The position numbers were made by a program, and so were the translations under genes. From Chloroflexota bacterium (GTDB taxonomy: Bacteria > Chloroflexota > Anaerolineae > Anaerolineales > UBA11579): a DNA stretch of 64,000 nt. Below the pieces are notes generated by a model. The model did not search any database. It had not been told where the DNA came from and worked only from the letters and a program-made list of their open reading frames with translations. Position 1 is the stretch's first letter; each line of letters starts with the position of its first letter. Positions 44,172-57,320 of the stretch are shown here, piece after piece. The stretch spans positions 62,001-126,000 of the forward strand of contig VRUJ01000001.1 of the NCBI GenBank assembly GCA_019456165.1. Direction: 5' to 3'.

Positions 44172-46592
44172 CTAAACCAATCTATCCCAGCGCGACCGCC
44201 AAGCTTCCCACTTCGCAGACAATATTTGCCAGCGTAATCGTTTCCATTTCAGGATGGCGGTTTGTTTCACTCGGTCTTCAGGTATATAAGCGCTGTAGCG
44301 GACCTGGACGAATTGTTCGGTCAACCAAGATATATCAAACACTGAAGATTTCACCAGATAATCCGCACGTTTACCCGCCAATAATTGCACAAACTGTTCT
44401 GATATTCCTTCCGCAAATTCGAAGGGGGTCTTCCCTTTTAGGGTTGTTACGCCCAGGGGGGTTGCCTGCCTGTAAAGGCGGCGGAAAATTACAGCAACTG
44501 TTTTGCGTGGAGCCAGAAAACCTAACAACCAAATATCTACCAGCGGCCAGGTTAGAAGTACTCCCACACCAAACATGAGTAAACCGATCCCCCTTCTTAC
44601 CCAAACCATCCAATACGATGAAGCTTCTGGATCAATCAAGTTGGATTCATCCTCAGGCGGCGCCTCGAAACCAGAAAATATGTCCAAATCTGGGGGAATC
44701 TCCGGCAGCGCTTGCTCCGGGCGTTCAATCATTGGACGGCCTGCTGTGGGTTCGAACTCAATCCATCCAAAATCGGGGAAAAAAATTTCTACCCAGGAAT
44801 GAGCGAGGTCCTCTGTGATAATGTAGCGGTTATTTTCTTCATCATAATTTCCCCCAATATAACCATACACTATCCTGGCTGGCAAACCTGCTGCACGCGC
44901 CAGGACAACCATAGTGGTTGCATAGTAATCACAATAACCCTTCTTTAAGGCGAATAAAAAATAATCCGCGATATCAATGTTTTCTCCATTGGGTGTAGGG
45001 GGCAAATCAAGAGTATAGGGAAAACCTCGCAAATATGTCTCAATAGCGATTGCCCGGTCGTAGGCCGTAGGCTCAGTTGCCGTTAACTCCAATGCAAGTG
45101 ATATTACCCTTTCAGGAACAGTTGGGGGTAAATTCAAATAAGGACGCCCAATTTCAACCGGATAATCTTGACTGGCACTACGCAATTCCGTCTCGCTAAA
45201 GTTCTGTACGGATGAAACAACCTGATAAGACGAGGAGTCGATTATGGCTCCAAATAAGTCCGGGAAATCTTCGAAAGAAAATTGCGCTCTCCATGCAGCC
45301 CGATAGTTATTATCTGCAGCCAACAAATTACCTGAAAAGTATAGAAGCCCATTTCTATCTTCCAGTATGTTTACTTGCGAGCGCAACAAACGCCGTCCTG
45401 GCAATGAAGTGGGGATGTTATATTCTCCCAAAGGATAAGTCACCAAAATGAAAGCGCTTGTAGACCAGCCGGTGCCATTGTATTCATCGTAAATCAGGCT
45501 GCGCCAGTAGTAACCTTTATCAGACCAAGCGCTATCTCCAGTTTCCGAAATCGCTTGATCATCCTCAACTGTTATAACCATCACAACCTGGCCCGACAGC
45601 TCAGAGCCAGAACTGACCAAGTGGCTGGCTGGTAAACCGCCATCGCGAAATGTGCCAAACCCTTCATCATTTAATAAAGGATCCACTGATATTACTCGTT
45701 CCGAATCAGCCTCCAAGCCCAAAGAGGTTTCCAAGGAGTTTCCCGTTGCCTGTCTAGTATTAAATCGTTGAACAAAATCAAATAGGCGTTCTAGCGATAT
45801 TTTTGGGCTGATCGCTGCAGCTGTCACGAGACTCATAGAAACCATGATAGCCACTAAAGTGACATTCTTACGGATTCTTTCAGGAAACATCACCCCTGTC
45901 TTCATCCAAGAATATTCACGCACATCCTGTCTAATAACAATTATCAACAAGATCCAGAAGGTTAACATTGGAAGCAAGAAAAATGTGTTCCCATTAGCAT
46001 AAGCAAGGCTATATCCTAAGATTAACACAGCCGGGATTCCACTTACCACCGGCTTAGACCAACGCCGTACTCCCCAGCTAGTCCAGGAAGCTACTCCCCA
46101 CATACTCAATCCCCAAACAAATGCTAAGGCAACAGGGTCAAAATTCGGGTCTCCATCAAAGAATGAGATAAGCCAGAGATACACTCGAGAAAACAGAACG
46201 CTAACATCTGAAATCAAATCATTTAACGCCACCTGTAAGGCGCTCGCTTCTGGGATAATCCTATTTTGCACTGCTTCTTTTCCGTACTGGATTATTGTAT
46301 CAACGAGAGTCGCGAAAGCTCCTCCCAAACTCCCTACTCGCCAAAGGATCCATCCGAAGCCTGCAAGAATGTGTATTACAATTGCGGATCTGCCGGGTAT
46401 CTGTGTGCTTGCTAAAGCCCAACCAAAAAAGGCAGCAATAAATATAATGGGGGATAGGAAACCGATCCCAATCCCCTGTACTACCCCAACGATACCGTAT
46501 ACCATGCTAATTAAGATGAGTATGACTAGCGTCAACGAACGCAGAGTTCCCTCACCCACCCAGTTGGTCTGTTTGTTTATAAATCTTTTCAT
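44172..46592 (-). CDS. transglutaminase-like membrane protein (TgpA/DUF3488 type)
   Basis: The ATG at 46592 shares a base with the TAA of the upstream DUF58 gene, so translation is coupled. About six N-terminal membrane segments, an external domain, then the transglutaminase core: KKGYCDYYATTMVVLARAAGLPARIVYGY (catalytic Cys near residue 554), LAHSWVEIFFPDFGWIEFEPTAG with His and Asp. One more membrane segment near 650-675 is followed by a cytosolic helical tail. Acts as peptidase or transamidase on an unknown envelope substrate. The DUF58 partner is adjacent; the usual MoxR ATPase is not. Confidence 0.9.
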   Translation of the reverse strand: MKRFINKQTNWVGEGTLRSLTLVILILISMVYGIVGVVQGIGIGFLSPIIFIAAFFGWALASTQIPGRSAIVIHILAGFGWILWRVGSLGGAFATLVDTIIQYGKEAVQNRIIPEASALQVALNDLISDVSVLFSRVYLWLISFFDGDPNFDPVALAFVWGLSMWGVASWTSWGVRRWSKPVVSGIPAVLILGYSLAYANGNTFFLLPMLTFWILLIIVIRQDVREYSWMKTGVMFPERIRKNVTLVAIMVSMSLVTAAAISPKISLERLFDFVQRFNTRQATGNSLETSLGLEADSERVISVDPLLNDEGFGTFRDGGLPASHLVSSGSELSGQVVMVITVEDDQAISETGDSAWSDKGYYWRSLIYDEYNGTGWSTSAFILVTYPLGEYNIPTSLPGRRLLRSQVNILEDRNGLLYFSGNLLAADNNYRAAWRAQFSFEDFPDLFGAIIDSSSYQVVSSVQNFSETELRSASQDYPVEIGRPYLNLPPTVPERVISLALELTATEPTAYDRAIAIETYLRGFPYTLDLPPTPNGENIDIADYFLFALKKGYCDYYATTMVVLARAAGLPARIVYGYIGGNYDEENNRYIITEDLAHSWVEIFFPDFGWIEFEPTAGRPMIERPEQALPEIPPDLDIFSGFEAPPEDESNLIDPEASSYWMVWVRRGIGLLMFGVGVLLTWPLVDIWLLGFLAPRKTVAVIFRRLYRQATPLGVTTLKGKTPFEFAEGISEQFVQLLAGKRADYLVKSSVFDISWLTEQFVQVRYSAYIPEDRVKQTAILKWKRLRWQILSAKWEAWRSRWDRLV

Positions 46593-47893
46593 TACCCCAA
46601 CTCTTTCCATCTTCCATTGCCGTAATGATTACCCGATAATGTAATCTTATCCAGCGCGGTAGTAGCTGTGGATACTTCTTCTTGTGGTTTTTGGAATTCG
46701 GGAAAGGCAACCAAGTCTGGAGTGATGCGAAAGTTGCTTACACCCAGTCTGGATAGCTTAGCTAGTGTTTCGGATGCATCTTTTTTTCCACCAAAGGTTA
46801 CTGGGTCTAGTATGAGTGCGGTTATAGAAATTCCCCGCCTTATCAGAGAAACTAGTGAGTCTAACCACTCTCCTTCCACATCGGAGGTAATCAAGACAAC
46901 ACTGGTGCGCTGGCTCAAAGACGACTGAGTTCGTGCCAGTACTTCTGAGAGCGGGCTATTGCCCAATTTCAATAATGCCAATGAGCGCATAAGCTCCCAT
47001 TTCTGACCTTGACCTAGTGAAGGAGGCAACCATGTAAGACCTTTGCCTTGGGCTACTAAACCAACCGAGCGGTTAAACTTCCAGCCTCTATCAGCCAGTG
47101 AGGCAGCCAGCACTATTCCATGTTCTTCAGTAGATGTCTCACCCTTTCCCTCTTGGACATCCTCAAACATATCAAGGATAATCCACCAATCACTTGAATG
47201 CTTACTATCAAAAATACGCACGAACAATTCGTCACGCCGGGCTGATTGCGACCAATGAATTGACCGGGGGTTATCTCCAGGAACATACTCTCGAATGCTG
47301 GCTGAGCTCACTGAACGCTCAACCGAAAATGCATGTTGTCGCCCGCCGCCAACCCTTTCCCCAGAAACAATATCTATTATTGGAAGAGCCACAACTGGTG
47401 GGAGCACTAATACGTTATTCGAGGCTAAAGAATGAACCTCAACCTCGTAAATCCCAAATGGGTCGCCGGTAGATAATGTGGTGGGGCCAAAAGTATACAA
47501 ACCTCTTGTATTACAGTAATTTCTCTTGAGCCATGATTTGCCCGCCCTGTTTCCAACCCGAGTAACTTTATCACCTTCATATCCAGGCAAATTGGAATGA
47601 TCCTTCACTGTCACCCATAAGGCTTCTGCCCAACCAGGGTTGGCTAACTTGAAACGTTCCAGTATCTGGTCTCCCACCTTCGCCGAGCTGAAACGCAGCT
47701 CCCTGGAAATTCGTAGAGACTTTTTTAGCGAGCGCGCCCACAGAAAACTTAGCAGCCATGCGCCGCCCAGTCCGACGATCAAGATTAACCAACCTTCGTA
47801 AGGCATTATCAATTGTAAAAGAAGTAAGATTCCCACCAAAACAGGCAAAGAACGTGCCTTTAATTTCATTTTCGCAGAAGAAGATTGATTCAT
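46592..47893 (-). CDS. DUF58 domain protein
   Basis: 433 residues. Two membrane segments lie at about 15-50, followed by a beta-rich region (FKLANPGWAEALWVTVKDHS, GDPFGIYEVE). The DUF58 core is IREYVPGDNPRSIHWSQSARRDELFVRIFDSKHSSDWWIILDM, with a VWA-like fold behind it (SLSQRTSVVLITSDVEG). DUF58 proteins usually sit in MoxR-DUF58-transglutaminase operons and help assemble or activate membrane complexes; here the AAA+ ATPase is missing next door. Confidence 0.9.
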   Translation of the reverse strand: MNQSSSAKMKLKARSLPVLVGILLLLQLIMPYEGWLILIVGLGGAWLLSFLWARSLKKSLRISRELRFSSAKVGDQILERFKLANPGWAEALWVTVKDHSNLPGYEGDKVTRVGNRAGKSWLKRNYCNTRGLYTFGPTTLSTGDPFGIYEVEVHSLASNNVLVLPPVVALPIIDIVSGERVGGGRQHAFSVERSVSSASIREYVPGDNPRSIHWSQSARRDELFVRIFDSKHSSDWWIILDMFEDVQEGKGETSTEEHGIVLAASLADRGWKFNRSVGLVAQGKGLTWLPPSLGQGQKWELMRSLALLKLGNSPLSEVLARTQSSLSQRTSVVLITSDVEGEWLDSLVSLIRRGISITALILDPVTFGGKKDASETLAKLSRLGVSNFRITPDLVAFPEFQKPQEEVSTATTALDKITLSGNHYGNGRWKELG

Positions 47894-48077
47894 TTAAAAA
47901 GTATATCAAGGAAAAAAGACTCTAAAAATTAAGAGCCCTTATATAAATTGGTTTACACATTAATTACTAATAATTGGCACAGTCGGTTCATTAGACCAGC
48001 CAGCAAATTCAGACGGGTTTGCTCTGATTCTAAAGGGGATGATAATCTCTCCAAATATTTGTGAGCTTTGTTAGGTA

Positions 48078-48869
48078 TCATTTCAATACAAACATAAATT
48101 CATGATATGTCGTGATAATTTCGAACCCCAACTTTTCATATAACATAATTGCAGGAATATTATCTGAACGCACGTTTAGACCAATCATGTCCACCGATTG
48201 CAAAAGATTTTTACAAAGCGCGGCAGTCGAGATGGCACCAAGGCCTTGACTGCGAAAGTCAGGGTGGGTGGTGACGTTACCAATAGCCGCTATCTCATAT
48301 TCTGCCGAATAAACGTGCACACCAGCAACGCTCAACAGGCGCATCTCATCGTCGCGGATGCCGAAATACTGGCTGGTATCAAGCATGCGTTTGTCAAACC
48401 AATTTCCCGGATAACTGACTTCGTATAAGCTTTGTAGTTCGGGTAAGTCTGAAAATGTCAGCTTTGCGACTGATTTTGTGTCAATCTGCGCGATCAAGCC
48501 TGGGTCTCTGAGTACCATCTTATAATGCTCCCCGTGGGGAGCTAGATTAAAATCTTTTTGAAACACATCTTCCAATCCCGGGCTGAGGTGCGCATAAAAG
48601 CTAGGAGGCAACAATGATTTTACCGCCTGGGCCAATGCTTGCATCTGGGCATGGTTGTCATCATTTATCGCTAAAATCACGGGGGGAGTAATCCCGGTGT
48701 AAAAAAGTATTAGCGCCCGAATCTCATCGTCTTTGAGCGCGTACCAGGTCGTGTACGGCCAGAAAAAGTCATCCAGGTCACCCAGGGTATAGAAGTTGAG
48801 CTCCCTGTGTTTGAGCAGGAATTTCTCCAATTCTGCCTTTTTGTGAATAAAGACTGGTTTATTATTCAA
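48078..48869 (-). CDS. GNAT family N-acetyltransferase
   Basis: 263 residues. The C-terminal half holds the acetyl-CoA site: NVTTHPDFRSQGLGAISTAAL (motif A), then GLNVRSDNIPAIMLYEKLGFEII (motif B). The N-terminal half is a degenerate GNAT-like or unique region (LNFYTLGDLDDFFWPYTTWYALKD). Substrate unknown. It is 46 bases away from the start of the PstS-like gene. Confidence 0.88.
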   Translation of the reverse strand: MNNKPVFIHKKAELEKFLLKHRELNFYTLGDLDDFFWPYTTWYALKDDEIRALILFYTGITPPVILAINDDNHAQMQALAQAVKSLLPPSFYAHLSPGLEDVFQKDFNLAPHGEHYKMVLRDPGLIAQIDTKSVAKLTFSDLPELQSLYEVSYPGNWFDKRMLDTSQYFGIRDDEMRLLSVAGVHVYSAEYEIAAIGNVTTHPDFRSQGLGAISTAALCKNLLQSVDMIGLNVRSDNIPAIMLYEKLGFEIITTYHEFMFVLK

Positions 48870-48915
48870 AAATTCGCCCGTTAGATAATCATTAATGATA
48901 TTAAATTTGGTAATC

Positions 48916-49653
48916 TCAATAACCCCACGGAAGGTAATTGTCCAAGATAGCGAGTTGGCCTGTGCCTCCCTGTAAGCAGGATAACAAACTTTGAGTTGGC
49001 CCTTGCGGCTGCTCGAGGGCTAAAGCCAGTACAGGCAGCCGGATTCCTAAACTGAATACTTTTACATCCTCTGTCACCCAAGCGAGCGGAAGATAACCTA
49101 TCGCGCCGCGGTTTTCGCTGACTGCTTCCAGCATCGCAGTTGGGTCTGGAGCTAATTTGGCAACCGGCGCTATAGGACCATCTTCCAAGGTATGCAGATC
49201 AATTCCTTGGCGCATCTCGTCACCCTCAAGCGCTATCCAAATCTGGACCTGTTCCCTGCTGCCGCTGAGTTCAACCCAGTTTTCGATGCGGCCCGCAAAC
49301 AATGCCTGCAATTGTTCGTTTGACAAAGAGCCAACAGAGTTGGATGGGTGTATAGCTATTACGATCTCTTCCCAGGCCACAGGAACCACGAATTCGGGTA
49401 GGTTGTCGGGCTGCCCAATACGGAATGCCAGATCAACCTGCAGCAAATTCAATGCTCCAGCTGGTGTTTCCACAACATTTAGGTTCATTTCTGTAGGTGC
49501 AGAAGAACAAGCCTGCAGAGCCGCACTGAGCGGCCGTAAAGCGGGTGTGATGGCAATGTTCACTGTCTCGGGAATTGGTAAAGCGGTGACTTCCGGCAAA
49601 GGATTACAAGCGGCCAACAGTCCGACAAACAAAAAGATCAAACGATTAAGCAT
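48916..49653 (-). CDS. PstS-like substrate-binding lipoprotein
   Basis: Lipoprotein (lipobox LLAAC) of the phosphate-binding-protein fold: the family's AIHPSNSVGSLSNEQLQALFAGRIENWVELSG stretch and AIGYLPLAWVTED near the end. At 245 residues it is shorter than most PstS. It starts 8 bases after the uppP stop, so the two form an operon. No phosphate permease genes are seen, so it may be a sensor or a stray binding protein. Confidence 0.82.
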   Translation of the reverse strand: MLNRLIFLFVGLLAACNPLPEVTALPIPETVNIAITPALRPLSAALQACSSAPTEMNLNVVETPAGALNLLQVDLAFRIGQPDNLPEFVVPVAWEEIVIAIHPSNSVGSLSNEQLQALFAGRIENWVELSGSREQVQIWIALEGDEMRQGIDLHTLEDGPIAPVAKLAPDPTAMLEAVSENRGAIGYLPLAWVTEDVKVFSLGIRLPVLALALEQPQGPTQSLLSCLQGGTGQLAILDNYLPWGY

Positions 49654-49660
49654 ATCAGTT

Positions 49661-50473
49661 TTAGAAGATTGTCAACAATAGCGTACCCAGCACCAACAAA
49701 TATATCACAAAGGGGTATAGGGTATTATTCGCAAGGTATCGCAGGAGCCAGCTTATCACAAGATAACCAACAACTGCTGAGGTAGCAAACCCCACTAACA
49801 TTTCAGGTATGAATGTCTTCCAACCTTGAATAGAGAACATATCAATTAGAGCAACCAAGCCTGCGCCTAGCATAACCGGGACTACCATCAGGAAAGCGAA
49901 GCGCGCCGCTGCAGGGCGTTCTAGATCACGAGTCATACTACCAGAAATTGCTGCCCCTGAGCGTGAGATCCCGGGGAAGAGCGCAAGAGCTTGAAAAATA
50001 CCGGTCCACAGCGCGTCCATCCAATTCAAATTCTCCAAGGTACGGCTGCGTTTTCCAACCAATTCAGCAAGCAGTAATAACCCCCCGGTACCTAATAAAA
50101 ACACGGCTGTCACCGTCATGCTCCCGAATGCTCTTTCGATTGGGTCTCTAAATAACAAACCTGCCGCCACTGCTGGAATTGTAGCAAGTATTAGATACCA
50201 ACCAATTTTCGCATTGGGATTGCTGATTGATTGCCCCAGCTTCAAACTAGTCAACCAGGCGCGGGCAATGGAGAATAAATCTGAATAATAATACACTATC
50301 ACAGCAAGCAGTGTGCCTAACTGCACCAATACATCAAAGAAGAAGGCTTCTTGAGCTGGAATTTCCCAACGAAGAATATGTGGGACTATGACGAGATGGC
50401 CGGAACTAGAGATGGGCAAGAATTCAGTCACCCCTTGCACGATACCGAGGAGGATGGCTTGGAGTATGGTCAT
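49661..50473 (-). CDS. uppP: undecaprenyl-diphosphatase
   Basis: Membrane phosphatase (BacA type) that recycles undecaprenyl pyrophosphate for cell-wall and glycan synthesis; overexpression gives bacitracin resistance in other species. Motifs LLGIVQGVTEFLPISSSGHLVI and FPGISRSGAAISGSM contain the active-site Glu, Ser and Arg. About eight membrane segments, 270 residues. Its lipid-carrier role fits the glycosyltransferase cluster at 15-20 kb (inference). Confidence 0.96.
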   Translation of the reverse strand: MTILQAILLGIVQGVTEFLPISSSGHLVIVPHILRWEIPAQEAFFFDVLVQLGTLLAVIVYYYSDLFSIARAWLTSLKLGQSISNPNAKIGWYLILATIPAVAAGLLFRDPIERAFGSMTVTAVFLLGTGGLLLLAELVGKRSRTLENLNWMDALWTGIFQALALFPGISRSGAAISGSMTRDLERPAAARFAFLMVVPVMLGAGLVALIDMFSIQGWKTFIPEMLVGFATSAVVGYLVISWLLRYLANNTLYPFVIYLLVLGTLLLTIF

Positions 50474-50533
50474 ATGGATGGGCAGTTTATCAGGTTAATA
50501 TGCAATCTGGCAACCGTGCAGCGAGGCAAATTC

Positions 50534-54048
<3,515 letters not shown>

Positions 54049-54168
54049 TAAGGTTTACTCGGCAGCTGCGAATGAGTTTTCCCCATACAATTATTGAAGT
54101 TTCTGATATGTCTGAGTGCATACTAGAGGGCATTATACCGCAGGGTATCTAGTTGTTCAGCAATGATA

Positions 54169-54189
54169 TAATTTGCGCATTGCAAATTA
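54169..54189. promoter_or_regulatory. palindromic operator candidate in a divergent intergenic region
   Basis: TAATTTGC-gcatt-GCAAATTA, 8-bp arms around 5 bases, between the permease gene (minus) and the lysine transaminase gene (plus). It could bind a regulator of either gene. No transcription factor gene is adjacent. Confidence 0.4.
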
Positions 54190-54257
54190 ATTATTAGCCT
54201 GCTAGCGCAACTACGTGCAATTTTGTGAACCAAGCTTTGAACGCACAAAATGCCCTG

Positions 54258-54286
54258 TTGACTTATTCCGGCTATTCGTCATAGTT
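54258..54286 (+). promoter_or_regulatory. weak promoter candidate for the transaminase gene
   Basis: TTGACT at 54258-54263, 17-base spacer, ATAGTT at 54281-54286, about 45 bases before the start at 54338. Confidence 0.35.
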
Positions 54287-54337
54287 ATCGAGTAAGAGAT
54301 GTAATGTGTCATCGAAATCTAAAAATGGAGTTTGTTA

Positions 54338-55678
54338 ATGAAACCGTCTGATGTGCACAAAACTATCGGTAAACACATGTTAGCCGATAGTGAAAAGATA
54401 GTCTTTGATTTAGAAAATTCTCACGGCGCGTACATGGTTGATGCCCTGACAAATCGCGAATATATCGACTTTTTTACTTTCTTCGCCAGCATGCCTATTG
54501 GGCATAATCACCCCAAAATGCGTGAACCCGTTTTTCTTGAAAAGCTCATGGCCTCTGCGATTACTAAGCCCACTAGTTCCGATTTGTTAACTACCCTAAT
54601 GGCTGAATTCGTTGAAACCTTTGGGCGCGTGGCCATGCCGGAAAACATGCAGCACTTGTTTGTGGTAAGTGGTGGGGCTTTGGCAGTTGAAAACGCCCTA
54701 AAAACAGCTTTCGACTGGAAGGTGCGCAAGAACTTTGCAACTATCTCAGCTGCTGAAAATGGATCTCCACTTTTATTAGATGGCTTCGGGAGTAAAGTGA
54801 TCCACTTCCGCGAAGCCTTCCACGGCCGCTCTGGATACACGATGTCAATGACCAACACGGATGACCCCCGAAAATATATTTATTTCCCAAAATTCGACTG
54901 GCCGCGCGTCGTGAACCCCAAGCTGCATTTCCCCCTTACTGAAGAAGGGATTACCGAGGTCAAGAAAGTTGAGGAAATCGCGCTTTCCCAAATCGAAACT
55001 GCTGTCAGGCAGCACCCTGGAGATATTGCTGCGTTGATCATCGAACCTATACAAGGCGAGGGAGGCGACAATCACTTCCGTCCAGAATTCATGCGTGAAC
55101 TCCGCCAAATGGCTGACAAACACGATTTCTTGTTCATTACGGATGAGATTCAAAGCGGGATGGGCTTGACCGGAAAGATGTGGGCTATGCAGCATACCGG
55201 AGTGATGCCCGACATCATTGCTTTTGGAAAGAAATCACAAGTTTGCGGTATCATCGCCGGGCCGCGAATTGAAGAAGTACAAAAACACGTCTTCGAGGAA
55301 GCAAGCCGAATCAATTCAACATTCGGCGGCAACCTGACCGACATGGTGCGCTGTACTCGTTACCTGGAGATTATCGAAGAAGAAAACCTATTACAGCATA
55401 CTGCCAAGATGGGTGAGCATATGCTCACTGGTCTGGAGAATGTTGCTGAGGAATCTAAAGGCGTGATCTCGAACGTGCGCGGTAAAGGATTAATGCTCGC
55501 TTTTGATCTCCCCGACCGTGAAATTCGCCAAAAGATGATGGACAATTTAAAGATAAACGGTTTATACGCGTTATTGTCTGGTGAAAAGTCGATTCGCTTC
55601 CGCGGGATGCTAGACACACCTAAAGATGTGATCGACAAAGCTCTGGAAATAGTTGCCGCCAGTATACCTGTAGACTAG
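54338..55678 (+). CDS. lat: L-lysine 6-transaminase
   Basis: PLP aminotransferase of class III that removes the epsilon-amino group of lysine. The ATG at 54338 has GGAG about 7 bases ahead. Family blocks: IDFFTFFASMPIGHNHPKM, VSGGALAVENALKTAFDWK, EPIQGEGGDNHFRPEF, TDEIQSGMGLTGKMWA, AFGKKSQVCG with the PLP Lys (298 or 299). These match LAT rather than ornithine or GABA transaminases. No neighbouring piperideine dehydrogenase is visible. Confidence 0.9.
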   Translation: MKPSDVHKTIGKHMLADSEKIVFDLENSHGAYMVDALTNREYIDFFTFFASMPIGHNHPKMREPVFLEKLMASAITKPTSSDLLTTLMAEFVETFGRVAMPENMQHLFVVSGGALAVENALKTAFDWKVRKNFATISAAENGSPLLLDGFGSKVIHFREAFHGRSGYTMSMTNTDDPRKYIYFPKFDWPRVVNPKLHFPLTEEGITEVKKVEEIALSQIETAVRQHPGDIAALIIEPIQGEGGDNHFRPEFMRELRQMADKHDFLFITDEIQSGMGLTGKMWAMQHTGVMPDIIAFGKKSQVCGIIAGPRIEEVQKHVFEEASRINSTFGGNLTDMVRCTRYLEIIEEENLLQHTAKMGEHMLTGLENVAEESKGVISNVRGKGLMLAFDLPDREIRQKMMDNLKINGLYALLSGEKSIRFRGMLDTPKDVIDKALEIVAASIPVD

Positions 55679-55712
55679 GAAAAGTTTTGAACCCCCTAAA
55701 AGGAGCCCCGCC

Positions 55713-57281
55713 ATGTTAATGCTGCCTGATTTCCGCGTTCGTCAGCGGGATTCGTTACTTGAGATCACACGCGCGATCACACAGGAATTAGACCTGGATA
55801 AGTTGCTGGTGCGAATTTTACGCCTCAGCGCAGACTTGTTGGCCGGGCAGGCTGGTTTGATCGCCTTGAGAGGTACAGGGGGTGGATGGAAATTAGCCGC
55901 CGTTCATGGCGTCTCCCCCAACTTACAAGGCTATCTAAACCCGTTATTAGCTGCAGTACCAGACCACGAAGACCCCGCACGCTTTGAGATTCCAGAGATA
56001 AATCGTATACTTCAAAAGCTGACGCGAGAGGCCAGCCTGGGGTTGCTCACCGAAGTGGGGTTGCCTCTCATCGCACGAAATCAGGTTATTGGCGTAATAT
56101 TCATTTTTCGTAACTATCGGGGGAATTTTTCGAATAACGACCTCATCCTGTTGCAAAGCTTTGCAGATCAAGCGGCTATCGCTGTGCAAAATGCTCAGCT
56201 TTACACCCAAACCATTAGGGACAAACAACGAGTGGACGCCATCCTCGATTCGGTGGCCGACGGCATGCTGATCATCACTCCTGACCATAAAATCGAGCGC
56301 TGCAATCCGGCTTTCAGCCGTCTACGAGGTCAATCCGTCCCAGAAATTATTGGGCACACCCATGAGGAAGTAATCCAATGGTCAGAATTGAAACACGGTC
56401 AAACTCTGGAGGCAGCCGAAGCAGGGGGCTGGCCTTTAACCCCAAACGCGACCTTATACGTTGAAGGCGATCTTCTCCGTCCAGATGGGGAAACATTGCC
56501 TGTAGGTGTGACCTATGCGCCTCTCCTTTCAAATGATGGAAACCTGATAAATATCATTGCCTCTGTGCGTGATATCACCCATTTTCGGCAAGCTGATGAA
56601 CTTAAGAGCACTTTTATTTCGGTTATTAGCCATGAGCTTAAAACTCCGGTCGCCATAATAAAGGGTTATGTTAGCACACTGCGGCGTGACGATGCTAATT
56701 GGGATCACGATATAATCGAAGACAGTTTGGAAGTTATCGAAGACGAAACCGACCGTCTTTCAGAATTAATTGAGAATCTTCTAGATGCCTCCCGACTTGA
56801 AGCGGGTGTTTTAGCGATTAACGCCACAGACCTTTCAATACCTGCTCTAGCAGAACGGCTGGCAGTGCGTTTCCGCACCCAAACAGATCAACACACTTTC
56901 AAGGTTGATTTTCCAGACAGCTACCCAATTATTCTTGCTGACGAAGATCGCATTGCTCAAGTGCTTTCAAATCTGCTCTCAAATGCTATCAAATATTCTC
57001 CAAATGGAGGCGAGATCCGCATAAGTGGAAAAGTAGCAGCTGAACAGATAATCGTTTGCGTCAGCGATCAAGGCACTGGTATTGCTCCTGGAGATATGCC
57101 CCAGATATTTGACCGCTTTTACCGCGCCGAAGATGCCGTACGCAAGACAAAAGGTGCCGGTCTGGGGCTTTACCTAGCTCGGGCTTTGGTAGAAACCCAC
57201 AAAGGAGCGATCTGGGTAAACCCCGAACCAAGAGAGGGTACCCAAATTTGTTTTTCCCTGCCACGGCAAACAATGGCCTAA
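55713..57281 (+). CDS. sensor histidine kinase, GAF-PAS-HisKA-HATPase
   Basis: 522 residues, cytoplasmic. AGGAG precedes the ATG. GAF at about 25-160, PAS at about 175-285 (ILDSVADGMLIITPDHKIERCNPAFS), HisKA with SHELKTPVAIIKGY (His307), HATPase with NLLSNAIKYSPNGGEIRI, DQGTGI and GAGLGLYLA. It is similar in layout to the kinase at the left end but not the same. No response regulator follows, so it is an orphan in this window. Confidence 0.93.
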   Translation: MLMLPDFRVRQRDSLLEITRAITQELDLDKLLVRILRLSADLLAGQAGLIALRGTGGGWKLAAVHGVSPNLQGYLNPLLAAVPDHEDPARFEIPEINRILQKLTREASLGLLTEVGLPLIARNQVIGVIFIFRNYRGNFSNNDLILLQSFADQAAIAVQNAQLYTQTIRDKQRVDAILDSVADGMLIITPDHKIERCNPAFSRLRGQSVPEIIGHTHEEVIQWSELKHGQTLEAAEAGGWPLTPNATLYVEGDLLRPDGETLPVGVTYAPLLSNDGNLINIIASVRDITHFRQADELKSTFISVISHELKTPVAIIKGYVSTLRRDDANWDHDIIEDSLEVIEDETDRLSELIENLLDASRLEAGVLAINATDLSIPALAERLAVRFRTQTDQHTFKVDFPDSYPIILADEDRIAQVLSNLLSNAIKYSPNGGEIRISGKVAAEQIIVCVSDQGTGIAPGDMPQIFDRFYRAEDAVRKTKGAGLGLYLARALVETHKGAIWVNPEPREGTQICFSLPRQTMA

Positions 57282-57320
57282 TTCTGATTGGCCAAATCCT
57301 AATAAAACGAGAGAAATTTA

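Noticed and set aside
44172-47893. Complete MoxR-DUF58-transglutaminase system
   Set aside because: Only DUF58 and transglutaminase genes are adjacent; the AAA+ fragment at 63.6 kb is too distant and lacks MoxR-specific features in the part seen.
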